A model generated the notes under the pieces. It did no database searches, was not told the DNA's origin, and worked only from the letters and a program-made list of their open reading frames with translations. Positions 6,468 through 10,285 of a stretch of DNA of 10,285 bases are shown here, piece after piece (the first letter of the stretch is position 1; each line of letters begins with the position of its first letter). The stretch spans positions 1-10,285 of the forward strand of contig CAZVFE010000058.1 of NCBI GenBank assembly GCA_964626405.1, given 5' to 3'. A program made the position numbers and the translations under genes. The DNA is from CAZVFE01 sp964626405. GTDB taxonomy: Bacteria > Bacteroidota > Bacteroidia > Cytophagales > Spirosomataceae.

Positions 6468-7055
6468 ATGAAAATTCTTATTGCAAGTCAGAACCAACAT
6501 AAAATTGAAGAAATTAAAGCATTCTTGGATTTTAAAGTTGAGCTAATTTCTATGTCCGAAATGGGAATTGATGTGGATATTCCCGAAACCGGACAAACCT
6601 TATCTGAAAACTCTTTGTTGAAAGCCCAATATTTAGCTAATAAATTTGATTTACCTTGTTTGGCTGATGATTCAGGATTAGAGGTTGAAGCTTTAAATGG
6701 GGCTCCAGGGGTCTTTTCTGCCCGCTATGCTGGGGAGGAAAAGGATGACCAAAAAAACATGGATTTACTCCTTGATAATCTTCGAGATTTAGAAAATAAA
6801 AATGCCAGATTTGTAACGGTTCTAACCTTTCATTTAAATGGAGAATTTCATCAATTTGAAGGAGAAATAAAAGGGAGGATTATTTCAAATAAAAGAGGAA
6901 ATCAGGGCTTTGGATATGATCCAATTTTTATTCCAGAAGGTTCTGAAAAAACATTTGGAGAAATGAGTCTTACAGAAAAAAATACAATCGCTCATCGGGC
7001 ACGAGCTTTGGAGAAATTTAAAACCTTTCTAAAGAAGGAACGAATTGTTGAATAA
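6468..7055 (+). CDS. rdgB: XTP/dITP pyrophosphatase (RdgB/HAM1 family)
   Basis: This 195-residue cytoplasmic enzyme hydrolyses non-canonical purine triphosphates (dITP, XTP, ITP) to monophosphate and pyrophosphate, keeping deaminated bases out of DNA and RNA. The family signatures are complete: SQNQHK near the N-terminus (7-12), ETGQTLSENSLLKA (40-53), LADDSGLEV (65-73) with the catalytic and metal-binding Asp67-Asp68, GAPGVFSARYAG (78-89), FGYDPIF (148-154) and AHRARAL (175-181). The length is typical (about 190-200). The gene starts 3 bases after the third FKBP stop, so it is the tail of that operon. The functional link with the folding lipoproteins is unclear and may be only positional. 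Confidence 0.96.
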   Translation: MKILIASQNQHKIEEIKAFLDFKVELISMSEMGIDVDIPETGQTLSENSLLKAQYLANKFDLPCLADDSGLEVEALNGAPGVFSARYAGEEKDDQKNMDLLLDNLRDLENKNARFVTVLTFHLNGEFHQFEGEIKGRIISNKRGNQGFGYDPIFIPEGSEKTFGEMSLTEKNTIAHRARALEKFKTFLKKERIVE

Positions 7056-7100
7056 AATTGTATTTATTAAAGTTAAAAATTTAAAGATTTCAAGAATTTT

Positions 7101-7128
7101 TTGTAATTGTTTTGAAACTATAGATTTA
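7101..7128 (+). promoter_or_regulatory. Candidate promoter of plsY
   Basis: In the 109-base gap between rdgB and plsY, TTG at 7101-7103 is followed after 17 bases by TAGATTTA at 7121-7128, one mismatch from TAnnTTTG. The start of transcription would be near 7133-7135, giving a leader of about 30 bases. Nothing else convincing is seen in this gap; a separate promoter is reasonable because the spacing breaks from the tight upstream operon. Confidence 0.35.
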
Positions 7129-7164
7129 GGAAATATATTCGGCTGTTAATCAAACCATTATTGT

Positions 7165-7821
7165 ATGACCTTTCAGGTTGTAGTTGCTATTTTTTGTTTA
7201 ATTTCTTATTTCCTTGGCTCCATTCCTTCTGCCATTTGGTATGGTATTAAGGTTTTTGGGGTAGATATTCGTACTCAAGGAAGTGGAAATGCCGGGGCTA
7301 CAAATACCTTTCGTGTTTTTGGAAAAAAGGCAGGTACAATTGTTTTAATTCTGGATGCGGGGAAAGGATTCTTGGCAACGTATTTTGCCGTATTAGTATC
7401 CAGATTTTATGAATTAAATCCGGAGGAGGCAATCTCATTGGAGATACTTTTTGGCCTTTTGGCAATAATTGGTCATTTGCTACCCATATTTGCAGATTTT
7501 AGAGGAGGAAAGGGTGTTGCAACCTTAGTAGGGATGGTATTATGTTTGAATCCATTAGTTGCTTTAGCAACTACTATAGTGTTTTTAACCGTTTTCTTAA
7601 TATCTCATTATGTGTCGCTCAGCGCCATGTGTGGCGCTGTGGCATTTCCAGCTATTTTAATGTCTGGCTATTTCGGAGAATCCACTCAAACCTTAATTTA
7701 TTTCGGAATTTTTGTGATGTTTTTGGTTATTTTTACCCATCGAAAAAATATTATTAGAATTCGTGATGGAAAAGAATCCAAAATGTATTTTATTCCTAAA
7801 AAGAAAAATTCTAATTTTTGA
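7165..7821 (+). CDS. plsY: Acyl-phosphate:glycerol-3-phosphate acyltransferase PlsY
   Basis: PlsY is an integral inner-membrane enzyme that moves an acyl chain from acyl phosphate (made by PlsX) to glycerol 3-phosphate, giving lysophosphatidic acid, the first step of phospholipid synthesis. The 218 residues contain the cytoplasmic-face motifs: GSIPSA (18-23), QGSGNAGATNTFRVFG (38-53, the conserved GSGNxGxTN block), GHLLPIFADFRGGKGVAT (103-120) and THRKNIIRIRDGKES (191-205). Several hydrophobic segments lie between them. The length is within the usual 200-220, with a Lys-rich C-terminal tail. It has its own apparent promoter and lies 36 bases before the M20 gene, which also has a promoter-like site, so it may be transcribed alone. 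Confidence 0.97.
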   Translation: MTFQVVVAIFCLISYFLGSIPSAIWYGIKVFGVDIRTQGSGNAGATNTFRVFGKKAGTIVLILDAGKGFLATYFAVLVSRFYELNPEEAISLEILFGLLAIIGHLLPIFADFRGGKGVATLVGMVLCLNPLVALATTIVFLTVFLISHYVSLSAMCGAVAFPAILMSGYFGESTQTLIYFGIFVMFLVIFTHRKNIIRIRDGKESKMYFIPKKKNSNF

Positions 7822-7838
7822 TGAATTGTTTATCTTTG
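7809..7838 (+). promoter_or_regulatory. Candidate promoter of the M20 dipeptidase-murQ pair
   Basis: TATCTTTG at 7831-7838 is an exact -7 element and identical to the octamer before the DHH gene. An imperfect -33 (TTC at 7809-7811) lies 19 bases upstream, inside the last codons of plsY. The start of transcription would fall near 7843-7845, leaving a very short leader of about 13-15 bases before the ATG at 7858. Confidence 0.5.
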
Positions 7839-7857
7839 TATAAAACAAGATTTCATC

Positions 7858-9225
7858 ATGATAGCCCAAGAATACTTAGAAAAAAACAAAGATCGCTTTT
7901 TAGAAGAATTAATTGACCTTTTAAAGATCCCCTCTATTTCTGCTGATTCCTCTTGTCGGAATGCCATGATTGATACTGCAGAATGGATCAAGAATTCTAT
8001 GAATTCAATCGGTATAGATAAGGTTGAAATCATTCAAACAAAAGGTTTTCCAGTTGTTTATGGTGAAAAAATAATTGACCCAAATTTACCAACTATATTG
8101 GTTTACGGACATTATGATGTTCAGCCTGTGGATCCCTTGAATCTTTGGGATTCTCCTCCTTTTGAGCCTGTAATCAAAAATGGCAAAATATATGCTAGAG
8201 GAGCTTGTGATGATAAGGGTCAGATGTTTATGCATATAAAGGCTGTTGAGGCTATGCTAGAAACCAATTCCCTTGATTGTAATGTGAAATTTATGATTGA
8301 AGGGGAAGAAGAAATAGGTTCGCCAAATCTAGGAGATTTTGTGTCGGCCAATAAAGACAAACTCCAAGCCGATATTATCCTAATTTCAGATACTGCAATT
8401 GTTGCAAATGATATTCCTTCTGTGGAGACAGGTTTAAGGGGTTTGTCTTATTTTGAAGTTAAATTAATTGGCGCTAACAGGGATTTGCATTCAGGTGTTT
8501 TTGGGGGCGCTGTGCCGAATCCTATCAATATTCTTTGTGATATTATTTCTTCTATGAAGGATGAAAATAATAGAATTACAATCCCAGGATTTTATGAAGA
8601 TGTTCAGGAGCTTTCGGAAAAGGAAAGAGCGGAAATGGCTAAAATCCCCTTCGATTTAGAAGAATATAAAAAGGAATTAAAAATTGAAGATGTTATTGGT
8701 GAAAAAGGATATTCTACCATTGAAAGGGCTTCTATTCGTCCTACTTTAGACGTTAATGGTATTTGGGGTGGATATATAGGAGAAGGAGCAAAAACTGTTT
8801 TGCCTTCAGAGGCAAATGCGAAAATTTCAATGCGCCTAGTTCCTAACCAAAGTTTTGAAAAAATTAATGAATTATTTACGAATTATTTTATTTCGAAGGT
8901 TCCGAAGGGAGTCAAGGTAATTGTAAAACCTGAACATGGCGGAGAGCCCTATGTGATGCCACAGGATGACCCTGGTTACCAGGCTGCCTTCCAGGCAATG
9001 AAAGAGGGGTTTGGTAAAGATCCTGTGCCAACTAGAGGAGGAGGTTCTATTCCAATTGTGGCCTTATTCGAAGAAATTTTAGGTTTAAAATCTGTATTAA
9101 TGGGTTTTGGTTTAGATACAGATGATATTCATTCTCCCAATGAACATTATGGGCTATTTAATTTTTATAAAGGAATAGAAACTATTCCGATTTTTTATCG
9201 AGAATACGCGAAATTAAAGAAATAA
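7858..9225 (+). CDS. M20-family metallodipeptidase (carnosinase-like)
   Basis: This 455-residue protein is a di-zinc peptidase of family M20, in the CNDP/carnosine-dipeptidase-like group that splits dipeptides of broad sequence. The metal ligands are all present: His85 in YGHYDVQP, the bridging Asp118 in RGACDDKG, Glu151 (general base) and Glu152 in EGEEEIGS, Asp178 in ISDT and His425 in DDIHSPNE. His211 in DLHSGVFGG marks the lid domain, which spans about 195-375. There is no signal peptide, so it should act in the cytoplasm. The length suits this group (about 450-470). Its stop codon directly touches the murQ start, so the two are probably one message; a role in breaking down peptides from recycled cell wall is possible, but that is inference. 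Other M20 activities (e.g. acylase-type hydrolysis) cannot be excluded. Confidence 0.94.
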   Translation: MIAQEYLEKNKDRFLEELIDLLKIPSISADSSCRNAMIDTAEWIKNSMNSIGIDKVEIIQTKGFPVVYGEKIIDPNLPTILVYGHYDVQPVDPLNLWDSPPFEPVIKNGKIYARGACDDKGQMFMHIKAVEAMLETNSLDCNVKFMIEGEEEIGSPNLGDFVSANKDKLQADIILISDTAIVANDIPSVETGLRGLSYFEVKLIGANRDLHSGVFGGAVPNPINILCDIISSMKDENNRITIPGFYEDVQELSEKERAEMAKIPFDLEEYKKELKIEDVIGEKGYSTIERASIRPTLDVNGIWGGYIGEGAKTVLPSEANAKISMRLVPNQSFEKINELFTNYFISKVPKGVKVIVKPEHGGEPYVMPQDDPGYQAAFQAMKEGFGKDPVPTRGGGSIPIVALFEEILGLKSVLMGFGLDTDDIHSPNEHYGLFNFYKGIETIPIFYREYAKLKK

Positions 9226-10059
9226 ATGAAAGAGAATTTATCGATTCTTACAACGGAAAAAAGCTCAAATTTTCAAAATCTAGATCGTATGTCTACCAAT
9301 GAAATTTTGGTAGGTATAAATCAGGAAGATAAAACTGTTGCCTATGCTGTTGAAAAGCTTATCCCCAATATTGAGAAATTGGTGGATGCTATAGTTGAAA
9401 AAATGCAGGTTGGAGGCAGATTGTTTTATATAGGAGCTGGAACCAGTGGAAGGTTGGGGATTGTGGATGCCTCAGAATGTCCACCAACCTATGGCGTTCC
9501 CCATGATTGGGTGATAGGAATAATGGCAGGAGGAGATAAAGCAATTCGAAAGGCGGTGGAAAATGCTGAAGATGATAGAGAATTAGCTTGGAAAGATTTA
9601 TCAGAATATGCTATTAGTTCTAAAGATGTATTAATAGGAATTGCGGCTTCCGGAAGAACACCCTATGTAATTGGAGGTTTAAAAACTGCTCGAGAAAATG
9701 GAATTATTACTGGATGTATCGTTTGTAATTTAAATAGTGCCTTGGCTCAAGAAGCGGATTTTCCGATTGAAGTGGAAGTTGGACCAGAATTCGTTACGGG
9801 AAGTACAAGGATGAAATCTGGGACAGCCCAAAAATTAGTCTTGAATATGATCTCTACTGCTGTAATGATTCGCTTGGGAAGAGTGAAAGGCAATAAAATG
9901 GTTGATATGCAGTTATCGAATCATAAATTAAAATTACGTGCCTTGAGGATGGTGATGGAAGCAACTGGTATTTCAGAAGAATTGGCAAAAGATTATTTGG
10001 AAAAAGGAGGCTCTGTTAGAAATGCCGTAGAATTATATTTTAGTGAAAAAAAATCTTGA
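9226..10059 (+). CDS. murQ: N-acetylmuramic acid 6-phosphate etherase MurQ
   Basis: MurQ cleaves the lactyl ether of N-acetylmuramic acid 6-phosphate to GlcNAc 6-phosphate and D-lactate, a key step of peptidoglycan recycling in the cytoplasm. The SIS sugar-phosphate domain is clear: YIGAGTSGRLGIVDASECPP (68-87) with the presumed catalytic Glu84 (Glu83 in E. coli), ENAEDD (112-117) with Glu115 (Glu114 in E. coli), AASGRTPYVIGGL (140-152) and TGSTRMKSGTAQK (191-203). The C-terminal helical part ends with EKGGSVRNAVEL (259-270). At 277 residues it is about 20 shorter than the E. coli enzyme, yet no motif is missing. It begins on the base after the M20 stop. No kinase or transporter that would supply the substrate (such as MurK or a muropeptide permease) is seen in the window; they must lie elsewhere. 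Confidence 0.96.
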   Translation: MKENLSILTTEKSSNFQNLDRMSTNEILVGINQEDKTVAYAVEKLIPNIEKLVDAIVEKMQVGGRLFYIGAGTSGRLGIVDASECPPTYGVPHDWVIGIMAGGDKAIRKAVENAEDDRELAWKDLSEYAISSKDVLIGIAASGRTPYVIGGLKTARENGIITGCIVCNLNSALAQEADFPIEVEVGPEFVTGSTRMKSGTAQKLVLNMISTAVMIRLGRVKGNKMVDMQLSNHKLKLRALRMVMEATGISEELAKDYLEKGGSVRNAVELYFSEKKS

Positions 10060-10084
10060 TTATTGAATAGGATGTATTAATTTG
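10056..10084 (+). promoter_or_regulatory. Candidate promoter of the cytochrome gene
   Basis: TTG at 10056-10058 overlaps the murQ stop and is followed after 18 bases by TTAATTTG at 10077-10084, one mismatch from TAnnTTTG. Transcription would start near 10089-10091, giving a leader of about 37-39 bases. It is consistent with a new transcription unit after murQ, but weak. Confidence 0.3.
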
Positions 10085-10127
10085 CAATGGATTATTCCGT
10101 CTATTATTTAAAATTTTAAAATATATT

Positions 10128-10285
10128 ATGAAAAGTTTATTAACATTATTATCTGTCGTTTTATTTTCACTTGGATCTGCTAATGCAAAAACAGGGGATG
10201 ATTTTCCTGCCGATATAAAGCCTTTAATGACAAAATATACTTGTATCGCTTGTCATAAAGTAGATACTAGATTAGTTGGTCCTGC
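10128..10285 (+). CDS. Exported c-type cytochrome (N-terminal part, cut by window edge)
   Basis: The frame opens at ATG 10128 and runs to the window end without a stop, giving 52 whole codons. Residues 1-20 form a signal peptide: Met-Lys-Ser, a hydrophobic core of Leu, Val and Phe, and a likely signal-peptidase site after SANA (17-20). The heme-attachment motif CIACH (39-43) follows, with His43 as proximal ligand and VGP at 50-52, as in small class I cytochromes c of the c551/c552 type. It would carry electrons in the periplasm. The distal Met ligand is outside the window, so a small cytochrome cannot be told from a larger enzyme carrying an N-terminal cytochrome domain. It begins 68 bases after murQ, with an A/T-rich leader. 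Confidence 0.85.
   Translation, partial: MKSLLTLLSVVLFSLGSANAKTGDDFPADIKPLMTKYTCIACHKVDTRLVGP

Noticed and set aside
7088..7117. Possible terminator after rdgB (TTTCAA ... TTGAAA with a T-run between)
   Set aside because: The stem is six weak pairs with an 18-base loop and the T-run lies inside the loop, so it does not resemble an intrinsic terminator.
7542..7757. Second open frame inside plsY
   Set aside because: It is an out-of-frame reading of a gene with intact PlsY motifs, without plausible start context or domain.
10107..10120. Perfect 14-base palindrome TTTAAAATTTTAAA just before the cytochrome start
   Set aside because: It is made only of A and T in an AT-rich leader, has no loop or G-C pairs to form a stable hairpin, and is easily expected by chance.

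Overview
The window is AT-rich and densely coded, and looks like ordinary chromosome from a member of the Bacteroidota; I cannot name a genus. The clues are start codons preceded by A-rich leaders without Shine-Dalgarno sequences, several upstream sites fitting the Bacteroidota promoter form (TTG, 17-23 bases, TAnnTTTG), and FKBP-type isomerases built as lipoproteins next to a DHH phosphoesterase and ndk. There are eleven complete genes and one gene cut by the right edge. I see no tRNA, rRNA, CRISPR array, transposon or phage gene. No gap between genes exceeds about 110 bases.

Layout. (1) 1-2248, + strand: a PAP2-type membrane phosphatase overlaps by 23 bases an ArnT/PMT-like membrane glycosyltransferase. 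Together they suggest lipid-linked envelope chemistry (undecaprenyl phosphate or lipid A). (2) 2249-2647, - strand: ndk, whose stop codon directly abuts that of the glycosyltransferase. (3) 2746-7055, + strand: a DHH/DHHA1 phosphoesterase (NrnA-like), three consecutive two-domain FKBP lipoproteins, and the nucleotide-sanitising pyrophosphatase rdgB. Spacing is 3 to 41 bases, so this is probably one operon, possibly with a second promoter inside the end of the DHH gene. (4) 7165-7821: plsY, the acyl-phosphate glycerol-3-phosphate acyltransferase that starts phospholipid synthesis. (5) 7858-10059: an M20 dipeptidase and murQ, directly abutting and probably co-transcribed. (6) 10128-10285: the N-terminus of a secreted c-type cytochrome.

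Themes. Envelope work dominates: phospholipid synthesis, lipid-linked sugar transfer, folding of exported proteins, peptidoglycan recycling and an exported cytochrome. Nucleotide housekeeping (ndk, DHH phosphoesterase, rdgB) is interleaved. I found no clear undescribed system. The most unusual feature is the run of three FKBP lipoprotein genes encoding six FKBP-like domains, in which every C-terminal domain keeps the active-site residues while the N-terminal domains are eroded to different degrees. A second curiosity is a change of local GC skew near the ndk/DHH gap. All promoter calls are pattern matches by eye, and gene functions come from recognising motifs, not from database searches.
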